In this document: in pieces, positions 45,962 to 55,941 of the stretch
Layout: every line of letters starts with the position of its first letter
How positions within the stretch are numbered: the stretch's first letter is position 1
Assembly: GCF_015841355.1 (NCBI RefSeq)
Contig: NZ_CP064908.1
Coordinates: 558,001 to 622,000, forward strand
Reading direction: 5' to 3'
DNA length: 64,000 bases
Source: Synechococcus sp. CBW1107
GTDB lineage: Bacteria; Cyanobacteriota; Cyanobacteriia; PCC-6307; Cyanobiaceae
Notes under the pieces: generated by a model
Databases searched by the model: none
What the model was told of the DNA's origin: nothing
What the model saw: only the letters and a program-made list of their open reading frames with translations
Made by a program: the position numbers and the translations under genes

Positions 45962-47086
45962 TCAGCTCCGGCCTCCGCTGAGGAAACGGCGGCTGGCCTC
46001 CAGGATCCGACCGCTGGCCTGACCATCGCCGAAGGGGTTGTGGGCCTGGGCCATGGCCTCGTAGGCCTGGGGATCCTCGAGCAGGCGGCTGGCCTCGTTC
46101 ACGATCGACTCGCTGGCGGTGCCGATCAGCCGCGCGGTTCCAGCCGTGACCGCTTCCGGCCTTTCCGTGGTGCGCCGCAGCACCAGCACGGGCTTGCCCA
46201 GGGCCGGTGCCTCCTCCTGCAGACCACCGGAATCGGAGAGCAGGAGAGTGCAGCCCCGGATCGCCCCCACCAGCTGGTCGTAGTCGAGCGGTTCGCAGAG
46301 ATGGGCGCGGGGATGATCGCCCAGAAGCTCCTGCAGGGGCTCCCGGACCGTGGGGTTGCGGTGCAGGGGCAGCAGCAGCGCCGTGTCGGGATGGCTGTCC
46401 AGCAGCTGACGGAACCCCTGGCCGATGCTGGTGAGCCGCTCCCCCCAGTTCTCGCGGCGGTGAACGGTGGCCAGGATCACCCGCTGTCGCTCCCAGTCGA
46501 GCCCGGGGAACTGCGGCAGGGGGGCCTGAGCGGCCATCAGCAGCAGCGCATCGATCACGGTGTTGCCTGTGACCAGGATCTCCCCCACCACACCTGAGGC
46601 CTTCAGGTTGGCCTCGGAGACCGTGGTGGGGGCGAAGTGCAGCAGGGCCACCTGGGAGATCAGGCGACGGTTCGCCTCCTCCGGAAAGGGATCGAGCAGG
46701 TTGTCGGTGCGCAGCCCCGCCTCCACGTGACCCACGGGGATCTGCTCATAGAAGGCGGCCAGGGCTGAAGCGAAGGCGGTGGTGGTGTCGCCCTGCACCA
46801 GCACCAGGTCGGGGCGATGCTCCAGAAACTCCTCACGCAGGCCCTGGAGAGCCGCGCAGGTGACATGGGTGAGGGTCTGCTTCGGGGTCATCAGGGCCAG
46901 GTCGCGATCGGGGGTGAGCCCGAACAGATCCATCACCTGAGCCACCATCTCCCGGTGCTGACCGGTGAGCACCACCCGGGTGCGGAAGCCCGGATCACGC
47001 TGGAACGCCAGGATCACCGGTGCCAGTTTGATCGCTTCAGGCCGGGTGCCCAGCACGATGCTCACGAGCGGTGCGGTGGCGGTCAA
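45962..47086 (-). CDS. wecB: UDP-N-acetylglucosamine 2-epimerase, non-hydrolysing
   Basis: A 374-residue GT-B-fold epimerase making UDP-ManNAc for surface polysaccharides. 'LGTRPEAIKLAPVI' at the N-terminus, 'GDTTTAFASALAAFYEQIPV', 'HVEAGLRT' and 'LLSDSGGLQEEAP' are the family blocks. The start is TTG at 47086 or GTG at 47065. It is convergent with the adaptor gene. The WecC partner is not in the window. Confidence 0.94.
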   Translation of the reverse strand: MTATAPLVSIVLGTRPEAIKLAPVILAFQRDPGFRTRVVLTGQHREMVAQVMDLFGLTPDRDLALMTPKQTLTHVTCAALQGLREEFLEHRPDLVLVQGDTTTAFASALAAFYEQIPVGHVEAGLRTDNLLDPFPEEANRRLISQVALLHFAPTTVSEANLKASGVVGEILVTGNTVIDALLLMAAQAPLPQFPGLDWERQRVILATVHRRENWGERLTSIGQGFRQLLDSHPDTALLLPLHRNPTVREPLQELLGDHPRAHLCEPLDYDQLVGAIRGCTLLLSDSGGLQEEAPALGKPVLVLRRTTERPEAVTAGTARLIGTASESIVNEASRLLEDPQAYEAMAQAHNPFGDGQASGRILEASRRFLSGGRS

Positions 47087-47189
47087 GGGGGCGAGGCGGT
47101 GGCTGGGATCCTAGGGAAGTGGCCCTGAGGCGCTTGGTGACACGGGCTGAGTTTCGAGCAATGCTGAGAGCGATGGACGCCCCTGGACC

Positions 47190-48398
47190 GTGAACCCGCT
47201 CGAGAGCAGCAGCGCCCCACAGGTCATGGTCGAGTCCACTGCCGTCAGGCGGCCTCCCCCACCTCCGCCGGCACCCTCGACGGAAGCTTCCGTGCCTTCC
47301 ATGCCGGAAGTGGGGCGAGCCAGCTTCGGCGATCTGCCGTCCAGCCTGGAAGCGATCGTGGCGATCGCCGACGCCAGGGGCTACTCCGATGTGCATCTCG
47401 GGGTCGGTGAATCCCCTCGCTACCGAGGCCAGGGAGTCATCCTGCCCACGGGTTGGCCCATCACCGATCGGGAGCAATTCCAGCGCTGGCTGGAGGAAAT
47501 CCTCCCGGCCAGCGATCTGGATCACTTCCAGCAGTGCCTCGACTTCGATGGGGCCCACGCCTTTCCCTTTGCGCGAGTCCGCATCAACCTGCTGGAGAGC
47601 GTGCGCGGGCCCGCCATGGTGCTGAGGTTGATCCCCCTGGAGGTGCCGAGCCTGGATCAGCTGGCCATGCCGCCGGTTCTGAAAGAGCTGGCCACCTATC
47701 CGAAAGGGCTGGTGCTGATGACCGGTCCAACAGGCTGCGGCAAGAGCACCACCCTGGCGGCCATGATCGACTGGATCAACAGAACCGTCGCCAAGCACGT
47801 CATCACGATCGAAGATCCGGTGGAATTCGTGCACACCAGCCGCACCTGCCTGATCCGTCAGCGGCAGGTGGGACATCACACCAAGCGCTTCCACACGGCG
47901 TTGCGTGCGGCTCTCCGGGAAGATCCCGATGTGATCCTGATCGGTGAGATCCGCGATCGTGACACCCTCTCCACCGCCCTCGAAGCAGCCCAGACCGGCC
48001 ACCTGGTCTTCGGCACCCTCCACACCAATTCAGCGGTGCGCTCGGTGGACCGGGTGATGGGCCTGTTCGATCCGCAGAGCAAGGAGCAGATGCGCCGGGA
48101 GCTGGCGGAATCCCTCCTGGCGGTGATCTCCCAGGGGCTGATCCGCACCCGGGATGGAACGCGCACCGCCTATCACGATCTGCTGGTCAACACCGAAGCC
48201 TGCCGCGACTACATCCAGCGGGGGGATCTCGATGAAGTGGAGCAGATCATGGCGCGCAGTGCCTTCGATGGGATGCAAACCATCAATCAGTCGCTTGCAG
48301 CCCTGGTGGAGGCTGGGACGGTGGCCCCCCGGGAGGCCCTCTCCCACAGTCTCAAGCCGAACGAACTGGCCCAGACGTTGCGCGGCCGGATCAGCTGA
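47190..48398 (+). CDS. pilT: Type IV pilus retraction ATPase
   Basis: A 402-residue PilT/VirB11-like ATPase for pilus retraction and DNA uptake. A Pro-rich N-terminal segment (about 20-35) precedes the PAS-like domain. Walker A 'GPTGCGKSTT' is at 189-198, the Asp box 'TIEDPVEFVH', Walker B 'LREDPDVILIGEIRD', His box 'TGHLVFGTLHTNSA', and near the C-terminus 'AFDGMQTINQSL'. The start is GTG at 47190, or a later codon, because the N-terminus is variable. pilB and pilC are absent here. Confidence 0.92.
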   Translation: MNPLESSSAPQVMVESTAVRRPPPPPPAPSTEASVPSMPEVGRASFGDLPSSLEAIVAIADARGYSDVHLGVGESPRYRGQGVILPTGWPITDREQFQRWLEEILPASDLDHFQQCLDFDGAHAFPFARVRINLLESVRGPAMVLRLIPLEVPSLDQLAMPPVLKELATYPKGLVLMTGPTGCGKSTTLAAMIDWINRTVAKHVITIEDPVEFVHTSRTCLIRQRQVGHHTKRFHTALRAALREDPDVILIGEIRDRDTLSTALEAAQTGHLVFGTLHTNSAVRSVDRVMGLFDPQSKEQMRRELAESLLAVISQGLIRTRDGTRTAYHDLLVNTEACRDYIQRGDLDEVEQIMARSAFDGMQTINQSLAALVEAGTVAPREALSHSLKPNELAQTLRGRIS

Positions 48399-48432
48399 CG
48401 CAGCCCGCTCAGCTGACGCCATGGCTTGAAGC

Positions 48433-48615
48433 TCAGGAGCGAGTGGCCAGGCGGATGAGCAGCAGACTCGCCAGGCCCAGGGACAGGCCCAGCATGGCCA
48501 GACGTCCGTTCCAGATCTCCGCCTGGGGGGTGAAGCCACGGCGCCAGGCATTCAGTTCCTGGGGATCGACATCGACGGGCTCGAGCCGGTTCTCGCTGAT
48601 CTCAGCAGGGGCCAT
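48433..48615 (-). CDS. High-light-inducible protein (Hlip/SCP)
   Basis: A 60-residue one-helix LHC-family protein. The chlorophyll-binding motif ExxNxRxAM is present as Glu33, Asn36, Arg38 and Met41 in 'AEIWNGRLAMLGL', and the helix runs to about 55. Hlips bind chlorophyll and carotenoid and protect PSII assembly. Start ATG at 48615; a TTG five codons upstream is less likely. It follows tsaD by 42 bp on the same strand and could have its own light-driven promoter. Confidence 0.93.
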   Translation of the reverse strand: MAPAEISENRLEPVDVDPQELNAWRRGFTPQAEIWNGRLAMLGLSLGLASLLLIRLATRS

Positions 48616-48657
48616 CTGTTCTCGTCCCAAGACAGAGTTGAAATCACTCTAAAGGGA

Positions 48658-49713
48658 TTAACGACCTGACCGTGTTTCGTAAAGGCTGCCGGCCTGCTCG
48701 AGCGGCAGCCTTGCCAAAACCCCCAGATCGCAGTCGCTGCAGGCCCCGCCGGCCAGGCGAGCCGCGGCCGCCACGCCGATCATCGCGGCGTTGTCCGTGC
48801 AGTAGGCCAGGGGAGCGACACGCCACTGCAGACCGAGGGCATCGCAACGGTCCTGCATGGTCCGGCGCAGGCGGCGGTTGGCCGCCACCCCGCCCACCAG
48901 CACCACGGTGTCCAGCCCCTGATCCAGGGCGCAACGGCAGCTGCGATCCACCAGCACATCCACCACCACCCGCTCGAAACTGGCGGCGATGTCGGCCAGC
49001 GGCAGCGGCTGCTGCTCCTGCTCCAGGCGCTGCACCAGCCGCAGCACCGCGGTTTTCAGGCCACTGAAGCTGAAGTCGTAGGGATGGAAGCCACCCTCAG
49101 GCCTGGACACCCGGCCCTTGGGCAGGGGGAAGCGCTCTGGATCGCCGGCGGCTGCCGCCGCCTGGATGGCGGGGCCTCCGGGATAACCCAGTCCCATCAG
49201 CCGCGCCACCTTGTCGAAGGCCTCACCGGCCGCGTCGTCATGGCTGCGTCCGAGGCGCCGGTAGGCCCCGACCCCCTCCACCCGCACCAGCTCGGTGTGA
49301 CCGCCGCTGACCAGCAGCACCAGGTAAGGACCCGCTGGCAGAGGGTCCCCCAGTTGCACCGAGCAGAGGTGACCCTCCAGATGGTGCACCCCCAGAAAGG
49401 GCAGGTCGTGCAGGCGGGCAAGGGTCCGGCCGGTGACCGATCCCACCAGCAGGGCCCCCACCAGACCCGGCGCCACCGTCGCGGCGATGCCGTCGAGATC
49501 GGCATACCCCAGGTCCGATTCGGCCATCACCCGCTCCACCAGCTGGGGCAGGGCCTCCACGTGGCGCCTGGAGGCGATTTCAGGCACCACGCCTCCCCAG
49601 CGGGCATGCTCCTCGACCTGGGAGGCCACAGCACTGGCGAGCACCTGACGATCACGCACAACGGCGGCGGCGGACTCGTCACAACTTGTTTCGACGGCCA
49701 GAATGGTGGGCAT
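48658..49713 (-). CDS. tsaD: tRNA threonylcarbamoyl transferase
   Basis: A 351-residue ASKHA-fold enzyme that, with TsaB and TsaE, puts threonylcarbamoyl on A37 of ANN-decoding tRNAs. '[15 protein letters not shown]' at the start, the iron-binding 'HHLEGHLCS' near 110 and '[12 protein letters not shown]' mark the family. Start ATG at 49713. It is divergent from psaF, with 76 bp between starts. Confidence 0.96.
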   Translation of the reverse strand: MPTILAVETSCDESAAAVVRDRQVLASAVASQVEEHARWGGVVPEIASRRHVEALPQLVERVMAESDLGYADLDGIAATVAPGLVGALLVGSVTGRTLARLHDLPFLGVHHLEGHLCSVQLGDPLPAGPYLVLLVSGGHTELVRVEGVGAYRRLGRSHDDAAGEAFDKVARLMGLGYPGGPAIQAAAAAGDPERFPLPKGRVSRPEGGFHPYDFSFSGLKTAVLRLVQRLEQEQQPLPLADIAASFERVVVDVLVDRSCRCALDQGLDTVVLVGGVAANRRLRRTMQDRCDALGLQWRVAPLAYCTDNAAMIGVAAAARLAGGACSDCDLGVLARLPLEQAGSLYETRSGR

Positions 49714-49789
49714 GGGCTCCAGGGAAGTCCCCTACTGTCCGCGTGTGACATCCTGCCTTCCGGCAGGGCTTTCCCCGGAACCGGACACG

Positions 49790-50269
49790 ATGCGCCGTCT
49801 TTTCGCCGTTCTGATTTCCGCCTTGCTGCTGTTCGGCTTCGCCTCCGTGGCCAACGCCGACGTCGCCGGGCTCACCCCCTGTGCTGAGAGCTCACGCTTC
49901 CAGCAGCGGGCCAGCTCCGCGGCCACCCCGCAGGCCAAGGCACGCTTCGAGATGTACAGCCAGGCCGTCTGCGGTCCTGATGGGCTGCCCCACCTGATCG
50001 TGGATGGCCGCTGGAGCCATGCGGGCGATTTCATGATCCCCGGCATCGCCTTCCTCTACATCGCTGGCTGCATCGGCTGGGCTGGCCGCTCCTACCTGCA
50101 GGCGATCCGCGGCAGCAAGGACGCCACCATGCGTGAGATCCAGATCGACCTGCCCCTCGCCCTCAAGAGCACCCTGGCCGCCGCCACCTGGCCCCTGGCC
50201 GCCTTCGGCGAGTTCACCAGCGGCAAGCTGCTGGAGTCGGACTCCAAGATCACCATCTCGCCTCGCTGA
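49790..50269 (+). CDS. psaF: Photosystem I subunit III
   Basis: A 159-residue lumenal/membrane PSI subunit that helps dock the electron donor. A signal peptide (1-23, cut after 'VANA'), lumenal '[14 protein letters not shown]' with paired Cys, one main helix ('[21 protein letters not shown]') and a conserved C-terminal '[10 protein letters not shown]'. Start ATG at 49790 gives the usual signal. It is followed by psaJ in the usual psaFJ operon, 103 bp on. Confidence 0.97.
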   Translation: MRRLFAVLISALLLFGFASVANADVAGLTPCAESSRFQQRASSAATPQAKARFEMYSQAVCGPDGLPHLIVDGRWSHAGDFMIPGIAFLYIAGCIGWAGRSYLQAIRGSKDATMREIQIDLPLALKSTLAAATWPLAAFGEFTSGKLLESDSKITISPR

Positions 50270-50372
50270 GGATCTGAAGGTTCAGCTCAGGCCCGGGTCC
50301 ATGACCACGGGCCGGTTTCCTCAACTCCAGCCCCTCCCCCAACGTCTCCCGGCCCCGCCAGGGGTTGACTCC

Positions 50373-50489
50373 ATGAAGAAATTTCTGACCACCGCCCCGG
50401 TGTTCGCTGCCATCTGGTTCACGATCACCGCCGGGATCATGATCGAGTTCAACCGCTTCTTCCCCGACCTGCTCTTCCATCCCCTCTGA
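50373..50489 (+). CDS. psaJ: Photosystem I subunit IX
   Basis: A 38-residue single-helix PSI subunit next to PsaF. The full sequence is typical: '[20 protein letters not shown]' then '[15 protein letters not shown]'. Start ATG at 50373. A strong terminator lies 65 bp after its stop. Confidence 0.97.
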   Translation: MKKFLTTAPVFAAIWFTITAGIMIEFNRFFPDLLFHPL

Positions 50490-50553
50490 GTCCAGAGCCT
50501 CCTCAGTTCTGGCCCTCTCGGAGCCAGAGCCTCGGACCACACCCATGATCGAG

Positions 50554-50575
50554 CGGCCCGAAAGGGCCGTTTTTT
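50554..50575 (+). terminator. Intrinsic terminator of psaFJ
   Basis: Stem CGGCCC 50554-50559 / GGGCCG 50564-50569 with a GAAA tetraloop and a T6 run 50570-50575. This is the clearest Rho-independent terminator in the window. Confidence 0.9.
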
Positions 50576-50632
50576 GTTGGCGAACGCGTCCGCCCTGTCC
50601 CTCGAGAGACCCTCCCCCTGGATCAACCGGCA

Positions 50633-51184
50633 TCACGCGAGGTTGAGCAACCCTTCCAGGCTGCAGATCGCCTGATCCAGGTCACCGTTCACCAGCACCG
50701 CATCGAATTCCGCCTCCGCCTCGAGTTCCTGTTGAGCACGGCTGAGCCGCCGCTGGATGGCCTGCTCGCCCTCGGTGCCCCTCCCACGGATGCGCCTCTC
50801 CAGCTCCTCGAAGCTGGGGGGCTTGATGAACACCTGGAACCCGGCTGGAAAACTGCGCCGCACCTGACGGGCTCCCTCCAGTTCGATCTCCAGCACCACC
50901 GATTGTCCCTGGGCCAGATGCTCCTCCACCGGGGCGCGCGGCGTGCCGTACAGGTTGCCGGCGAATTCGGCCCACTCCAGGAAGCCACCAGCCTGCACCT
51001 GGGCCTCGAAGCGCCCGCGATCGAGAAAGCGATAGGTGGTCCCGTCGATCTCACCTGGTCTGGGCGCCCGGGTGGTGGCCGAGACCGACAGCCAGAGCGC
51101 GGGGTGACGCTTCAGAAGAGCCGCCACGAGGGTGCCCTTGCCCACACCACTGGGGCCGCTGATCACGGTGAGCCGTCCTGGCAT
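50633..51184 (-). CDS. gmk: Guanylate kinase
   Basis: A 183-residue kinase converting GMP to GDP. P-loop '[13 protein letters not shown]' at 8-20, '[19 protein letters not shown]' for GMP binding, and '[13 protein letters not shown]' near 100. The ATG at 51184 is preferred; one five codons upstream is also open. It is divergent from the NFACT gene and convergent with psaFJ. Confidence 0.95.
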   Translation of the reverse strand: MPGRLTVISGPSGVGKGTLVAALLKRHPALWLSVSATTRAPRPGEIDGTTYRFLDRGRFEAQVQAGGFLEWAEFAGNLYGTPRAPVEEHLAQGQSVVLEIELEGARQVRRSFPAGFQVFIKPPSFEELERRIRGRGTEGEQAIQRRLSRAQQELEAEAEFDAVLVNGDLDQAICSLEGLLNLA

Positions 51185-51251
51185 TGAAGGCGATCCCATG
51201 GAGGTCTCCGGCTGGCCAGCAGAGTAGTGGGATCCCACCGCACGCTCCGGC

Positions 51252-53063
51252 GTGGAGCGGCAGCCCATGGCGCCCCAGACCCAGCCGAACCTGGCCATCC
51301 AGGCCATGGACCTCACCACCTTGAGGGCGGTGCTGGCGGAGCTGCGTCCCCTGCTGGTGCCGGCCCGCTTCGAGAAGGCCCAGCAGCCCAGCCCCCACAC
51401 CCTGCAGCTTGGACTTCGAGGTCTGAGCGGGATGCGCTGGCTGGAGATCAGCTGGCTGGCGGCGGCCCCCCGGCTGATGGCGATCGATCCACCACCGAAG
51501 CAGGGGGACGGCAGCACCCTGGCCCGGGTGCTGCAGCACGGGCTGGGGGGGCTGGCCCTTGTGGCGATCGAGCAGGCGGGCTTCGAGCGGGTGGTGGATC
51601 TGCATTTCGCACCCCGACCCGGGGAGCCCAGTGGCCGCCGTCTGGTGGTGGAGCTGATGGGCCGTCACAGCAATGTGTTTCTGCTCGATGCCCAGGGACG
51701 GGTGGTGAGCCTGGCCCGCCAGGTGCGGGAGCAGCAGTCACGGCTGCGGCCGATCGCCAGTGGCTCCAGTTACGTGCGTCCGCCGGCCCTGCGGTCGGAT
51801 CCCCCCAGCCTCGAGGAGTCCCAGGAGCGCTGGCAGCGGCGGCTGCTGCTGGTGCCCGTGTCCCTTCGTCAGGCCCTGCAGCAGACCTACCAGGGAATCA
51901 GTCCGGCCCTGGCGCTGCAGCTGGCCGATCAGGGGCTGGAACCGGCGGAGGAGCTGCTGGCCCGACCGGTGGGAGCGCTCACCCAGGAGCAGTGGTCTCA
52001 CCTCTGGGCGCGGTGGCAGCGCTGGCTGCAGGACCTGGAGCAGGAGCGCTTCGGCTGGGACGTCGATGACTCCAGCTGTGGCTCTGGTGGCTCAGGCCGT
52101 TACCGCTGCTGGGGTACCGCCTGCTGTGGCCCCGTGAACGCCCCCCTGGCGGCCTACTACCGCCAGCGGCTGGGCCAGGAGGAGCTGCAGCGACGGAGGG
52201 CAAGCCTGGAGCTGAAACTCCTGGCCGCCCGGGAGCGCGAGGAACGCCAGCGCCAGCAGCAGCAGGATCTGCTCGATCAGGTGGACGGCGGGGATGATCT
52301 GAGCCGTCAGGCCGACGCTCTGCTCTGCCTGGCGGCACCCAGCCGCGACCAGGTGGCCGAAGCCCAGGCCCTCTACAGGCGTGCCCGGCGGCTGCGGCGC
52401 TCGGTGGTCTCGATCACCCCCCGGCTGGAGCTGCATCAGCGCCAGCTGGAGCGGATCGACGCCAGCCTGGCCTTCCTCGCCCTGCATGGCCCCGAGCTGA
52501 ACCCCGGCGACGCCCGGGGCATGGATCTGGACGACGCCCTCAGTCAACTCGAGGCCCTCGAGCAGGAGAGCGAGGAGCTGCTGGTCCGGGGTGGCTCCGA
52601 AGGACGCCGCTCAGGACGCCGCTCCCCGCCCCGCTCAGCCGCGGCCAGCACCCCGTCCCCGCTGGAGCTGCTCACCCCCGGCGGACTGCGCGTGCAGGTG
52701 GGCCGCAACCACCGGCAGAACGAGTGGATCAGCCTGCGCCAGGCCCGCCGGGGCGACCTCTGGTTCCACGCCCAGGAATGCCCGGGCAGCCACGTGATGC
52801 TCAAGTCCTCGGCCGCGGAGGCCGCCGACGCCGATCTTCAGCTGGCCGCTGATCTGGCCGCCCACTTCAGCCGGGCCCGTCACAATGGGCGGGTTCCGGT
52901 GCTGAAGGTGCCCTGCGATCAGCTGCAACGAATCGCGGGAGCTGCCGCCGGCACCGTGACCCACCGAGGGGGAGAGGTGGTCTGGGCCTCGCCTCAGCGA
53001 GCCGCCCACTGGCTCGCTGAGGCGGAATCTGTGCCTAAGGTCCCTGCGGAGCCAGGGCCATGA
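51252..53063 (+). CDS. NFACT (RqcH/Rqc2-like) ribosome quality-control protein
   Basis: A 603-residue NFACT-family protein, also annotated fibronectin-binding. RqcH binds obstructed 50S subunits and adds alanine tails to stalled chains. NFACT-N starts '[19 protein letters not shown]'; helical hairpins and a long coiled coil lie at about 295-345 and 370-440; NFACT-R is at about 475-575 with '[20 protein letters not shown]' and '[15 protein letters not shown]'. A Cys-rich patch ('SCGSGG...CWGTACC') near 275-295 precedes the coiled coil. The start may be 51252, 51267 or 51306. Its stop overlaps tatC. Confidence 0.9.
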   Translation: MERQPMAPQTQPNLAIQAMDLTTLRAVLAELRPLLVPARFEKAQQPSPHTLQLGLRGLSGMRWLEISWLAAAPRLMAIDPPPKQGDGSTLARVLQHGLGGLALVAIEQAGFERVVDLHFAPRPGEPSGRRLVVELMGRHSNVFLLDAQGRVVSLARQVREQQSRLRPIASGSSYVRPPALRSDPPSLEESQERWQRRLLLVPVSLRQALQQTYQGISPALALQLADQGLEPAEELLARPVGALTQEQWSHLWARWQRWLQDLEQERFGWDVDDSSCGSGGSGRYRCWGTACCGPVNAPLAAYYRQRLGQEELQRRRASLELKLLAAREREERQRQQQQDLLDQVDGGDDLSRQADALLCLAAPSRDQVAEAQALYRRARRLRRSVVSITPRLELHQRQLERIDASLAFLALHGPELNPGDARGMDLDDALSQLEALEQESEELLVRGGSEGRRSGRRSPPRSAAASTPSPLELLTPGGLRVQVGRNHRQNEWISLRQARRGDLWFHAQECPGSHVMLKSSAAEAADADLQLAADLAAHFSRARHNGRVPVLKVPCDQLQRIAGAAAGTVTHRGGEVVWASPQRAAHWLAEAESVPKVPAEPGP

Positions 53064-53875
53064 GCGAACCAACCCCATCCACAGCCAGCAGCGGAGCCAC
53101 GGGAACGGCCCTGCCCGTGCCGGAGCCCATCCGCGTCAGCCGTCCGGATGAGTTCCCCGGCGAGGTGGAGATGACCCTGCTGGAGCACCTGGAGGAACTG
53201 AGGCGGCGGGTGCTGCGCAGTCTGCTGGCCCTTGTAGTGTCGGCGGCCGTCTGCCTGGTGCTGGTGCGGCCCCTGGTGCGCCTTCTGCAGGTGCCGGCCG
53301 TGGGGATGCGTTTCCTGCAGCTGGCCCCGGGGGAATTCCTGTTCGTCTCGCTCAAGGTGGCCGGCTACGCCGGCCTCACCCTGGTGCTGCCCTACATCCT
53401 CTATGAGGTGCTCTCCTTCGTTCTTCCAGGCCTGACCAGGCGCGAGCGCCGGCTGGTGGCGCCGGCGGTGGCGGCCTCGGCAGTGCTGTTCCTGGCCGGT
53501 CTGGCCTTCGCCTGGTGGGCGCTGGTGCCCGCGGCCCTGCGCTTCCTGGTGAACTACGGCGCCGATGTGGTGGAGCCGATCTGGTCGATCGAGCGCTATC
53601 TCGACTTCGTGCTCCTGCTGATGGTGGCCACTGGGCTGGCTTTCGAGCTGCCGGTGCTGCAGTTGCTGCTCGGGGCCTTCGGCCTGGTGGGATCGCGCAC
53701 CATGCTGGGGTCCTGGCGCTGGGTGGTCCTGGGCTCGGCCCTGGCCGGCGCCGTGCTCACCCCCTCCACCGACCCGGTCACGATGCTGCTGCTCACCGGA
53801 GCGATCACGGCCCTGTTCCTGATCGGGGTGGCGCTGGTGGCTCTGGTGGAGCAGGTGCGCCCCGAGCCCGGCTGA
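53060..53875 (+). CDS. tatC: Sec-independent translocase TatC
   Basis: A 271-residue six-helix receptor for twin-arginine signal peptides in the thylakoid and plasma membranes. '[18 protein letters not shown]' is the hallmark of the N-terminal cytoplasmic end, and '[12 protein letters not shown]' and '[12 protein letters not shown]' are further signatures. The N-terminal 35 residues are a disordered extension. The ATG overlaps the NFACT stop. petC, a Tat-signalled protein, lies about 500 bp downstream. Confidence 0.95.
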   Translation: MSEPTPSTASSGATGTALPVPEPIRVSRPDEFPGEVEMTLLEHLEELRRRVLRSLLALVVSAAVCLVLVRPLVRLLQVPAVGMRFLQLAPGEFLFVSLKVAGYAGLTLVLPYILYEVLSFVLPGLTRRERRLVAPAVAASAVLFLAGLAFAWWALVPAALRFLVNYGADVVEPIWSIERYLDFVLLLMVATGLAFELPVLQLLLGAFGLVGSRTMLGSWRWVVLGSALAGAVLTPSTDPVTMLLLTGAITALFLIGVALVALVEQVRPEPG

Positions 53876-53900
53876 TCAGAGATCCTTTGCGGAGCCGAGG

Positions 53901-54251
53901 TCAGAGCAGGAATTCACTGCTGCGCCCGTCCGCCGGGGGCTGCAGGGCCAGGCTCATCGCCTTGCCCAGCCGAGGCCGGTCCTTCGTGGTGCTGAGCCAA
54001 CCCCTCACCTGCTCCGCCACCCGGAGATCGTTGAGCACCTCCACCAGCTCCCGCAGGCGGGCTTCGTAGCCGGCGGCATCGAGGGGGAAGGACTGCTGCT
54101 CGAGGTAGGCCCACATCACCTGCAGGTACAGGCGCCCGCGGCGCTGAACCAGCTGCAGGTCGTAGGAGGCCTGCCAGCGGGAGCGCAGCAACTCGATCAC
54201 CTCCTCGTAACGGAGTGGCGCTGGGGTGTGGGGAGCGGCGGGATCGGACAA
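53901..54251 (-). CDS. DUF3067-family protein
   Basis: A 116-residue cyanobacterial/plastid-lineage protein of unknown function. The domain is '[20 protein letters not shown]' then '[19 protein letters not shown]' and '[20 protein letters not shown]'. No ATG fits; a TTG at 54251 is the best start. It lies between tatC and petC on the opposite strand, with its start near the petC promoter. Confidence 0.8.
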   Translation of the reverse strand: MSDPAAPHTPAPLRYEEVIELLRSRWQASYDLQLVQRRGRLYLQVMWAYLEQQSFPLDAAGYEARLRELVEVLNDLRVAEQVRGWLSTTKDRPRLGKAMSLALQPPADGRSSEFLL

Positions 54252-54355
54252 CAGCGAGGACGGCGGGATGGGCGCACCGTTGGGAGTGACAACAGCATGT
54301 TGCGCCAGCTGGTCAGCCCCCCGCTCTGGCAGCCGGTGGCCGGAGGGGCAACGGT

Positions 54356-54361
54356 CATAAT
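54356..54361 (+). promoter_or_regulatory. Predicted -10 box of petC
   Basis: CATAAT, a 5/6 match to TATAAT, about 38 bp upstream of the petC ATG. Transcription would start near 54368, giving a roughly 30-nt leader with AAGGAA as the ribosome site. No clear -35 is seen. Confidence 0.5.
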
Positions 54362-54398
54362 GGGCGGCACGTTGCTTCGGCACCAAGGAACGCCTCGT

Positions 54399-54935
54399 AT
54401 GACCCAGATCCCTGTGAGCGATGTGCCCGGAATGGGTCGTCGGCAGTTCATGAATCTGCTCACCTTCGGCACGGTCACGGGGGTTGCCCTTGGCGCTCTG
54501 TACCCGGTGGTCAACTACTTCATCCCCCCCAGAGCCGCGGGCAGTGGCGGCGGCACCACGGCCAAGGATGAACTGGGCAACACCGTCACGGCCACGGGCT
54601 GGCTCTCCACCCACAAGGAAGGCGACCGCAGCCTGGTGCAGGGGCTCAAGGGTGATCCCACCTACCTGCTGGTGGAAGGCCCCGAGGCGATCGGCAGCTA
54701 CGGCATCAACGCCATCTGCACGCACCTGGGCTGCGTCGTGCCCTGGAACAGCGGCGCCAACAAGTTCATGTGCCCCTGTCACGGCAGTCAGTACGACGCC
54801 ACCGGCAAGGTGGTGCGCGGTCCTGCCCCTCTCTCCCTGGCCCTGGCCAACGTCACGGTCGAGAACGACACCGTGTTCCTGAGCCAGTGGAGCGACACCG
54901 ACTTCCGCACCGGCGACAAGCCCTGGTGGGCCTGA
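54399..54935 (+). CDS. petC: Cytochrome b6f Rieske iron-sulfur protein
   Basis: A 178-residue [2Fe-2S] protein carrying electrons from plastoquinol to cytochrome f. The N-terminus has a Tat signal-anchor '[17 protein letters not shown]'. Cluster ligands are Cys107/His109 ('CTHLGC') and Cys125/His128 ('CPCHGS'), with Cys112 and Cys127 as the disulfide. Start ATG at 54399. petA follows 46 bp later, the standard petCA operon. Confidence 0.97.
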   Translation: MTQIPVSDVPGMGRRQFMNLLTFGTVTGVALGALYPVVNYFIPPRAAGSGGGTTAKDELGNTVTATGWLSTHKEGDRSLVQGLKGDPTYLLVEGPEAIGSYGINAICTHLGCVVPWNSGANKFMCPCHGSQYDATGKVVRGPAPLSLALANVTVENDTVFLSQWSDTDFRTGDKPWWA

Positions 54936-54981
54936 TCCACCGCGTTCTCCCTCTCCTTCGTCGCCCGTTCGCCCACCCCCC

Positions 54982-55914
54982 ATGCGTCGCTCCCTCTCCC
55001 TGCTGCTGAGCTCCCTGCTCGTCGCTGCCGCCCTCCTGGTGGCTCCCCAGGCCAGCTGGGCCTACCCGTTCTGGGCCCAGCAGAATTACGCCAGCCCCCG
55101 CGAAGCCACCGGCAAGATCGTCTGCGCCAACTGTCACCTCGCCAAGAAGGCCACCCAGGTCGAAGTTCCGCAGGCCGTGATGCCGGACACCGTCTTCAAG
55201 GCGGTGGTCAAGATCCCTTACGACACGTCCGTGCAGCAGGTGGGCGCCGACGGCAGCCGCTCCGGCCTGAACGTGGGGGCCGTGGTGATGCTCCCCGATG
55301 GTTTCAAGCTGGCTCCGCCTGAGCGGCTGAGCGACGAACTGAAAGAAGAAACCGCTGGGGTTTATTTCACCCAGTACAGCGACAACGACCCCAACATTCT
55401 GCTGGTGGGTCCCCTGCCCGGCGACCAGCATCAGGAGATCGTCTTCCCGATTCTCTCGCCTGATCCCGGCAGCGACAGCTCCATTCACTTCGGCAAGTAT
55501 TCGATCCACGTGGGCGGCAACCGGGGCCGCGGCCAGGTGTACCCCACCGGTGAGAAGAGCAACAACGGGGTCTTCAATGCCTCTGTGGACGGCACGGTTG
55601 CCGCCATCACCCCCGGTGAGAACGGAGCCTCTGTGGTGGAGATCAGCACCAGCGATGGTCAGAGCGTCAGCGACACCATTCCCGCTGGGCCATCCCTCAC
55701 CGTGGCGGTCGGCGACAGCGTCAGCGCCGGTTCCCCCCTCACCGACGACCCCAACGTGGGCGGCTTCGGTCAGCTCGATGCTGAAATCGTGCTTCAGAAT
55801 CCTGTCCGTCTCTACGGGATGCTCGCCTTCTTCGCCGCGGTGGCTCTGGCCCAGATCATGCTGGTGCTGAAGAAGAAGCAGGTGGAGAAAGTCCAGGCCG
55901 CCGAGGGCATCTGA
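54982..55914 (+). CDS. petA: Cytochrome f
   Basis: A 310-residue b6f subunit that passes electrons to plastocyanin or cytochrome c6. The signal peptide ends 'ASWA' and the mature Tyr28 N-terminal amine is the sixth haem ligand. The haem is held by 'CANCH' (Cys48, Cys51, His52). The lumenal domains lead to one C-terminal helix ('[20 protein letters not shown]'). Start ATG at 54982. Confidence 0.97.
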   Translation: MRRSLSLLLSSLLVAAALLVAPQASWAYPFWAQQNYASPREATGKIVCANCHLAKKATQVEVPQAVMPDTVFKAVVKIPYDTSVQQVGADGSRSGLNVGAVVMLPDGFKLAPPERLSDELKEETAGVYFTQYSDNDPNILLVGPLPGDQHQEIVFPILSPDPGSDSSIHFGKYSIHVGGNRGRGQVYPTGEKSNNGVFNASVDGTVAAITPGENGASVVEISTSDGQSVSDTIPAGPSLTVAVGDSVSAGSPLTDDPNVGGFGQLDAEIVLQNPVRLYGMLAFFAAVALAQIMLVLKKKQVEKVQAAEGI

Positions 55915-55941
55915 GCCTTGGCCACCACGCCGTTCGCCTGA

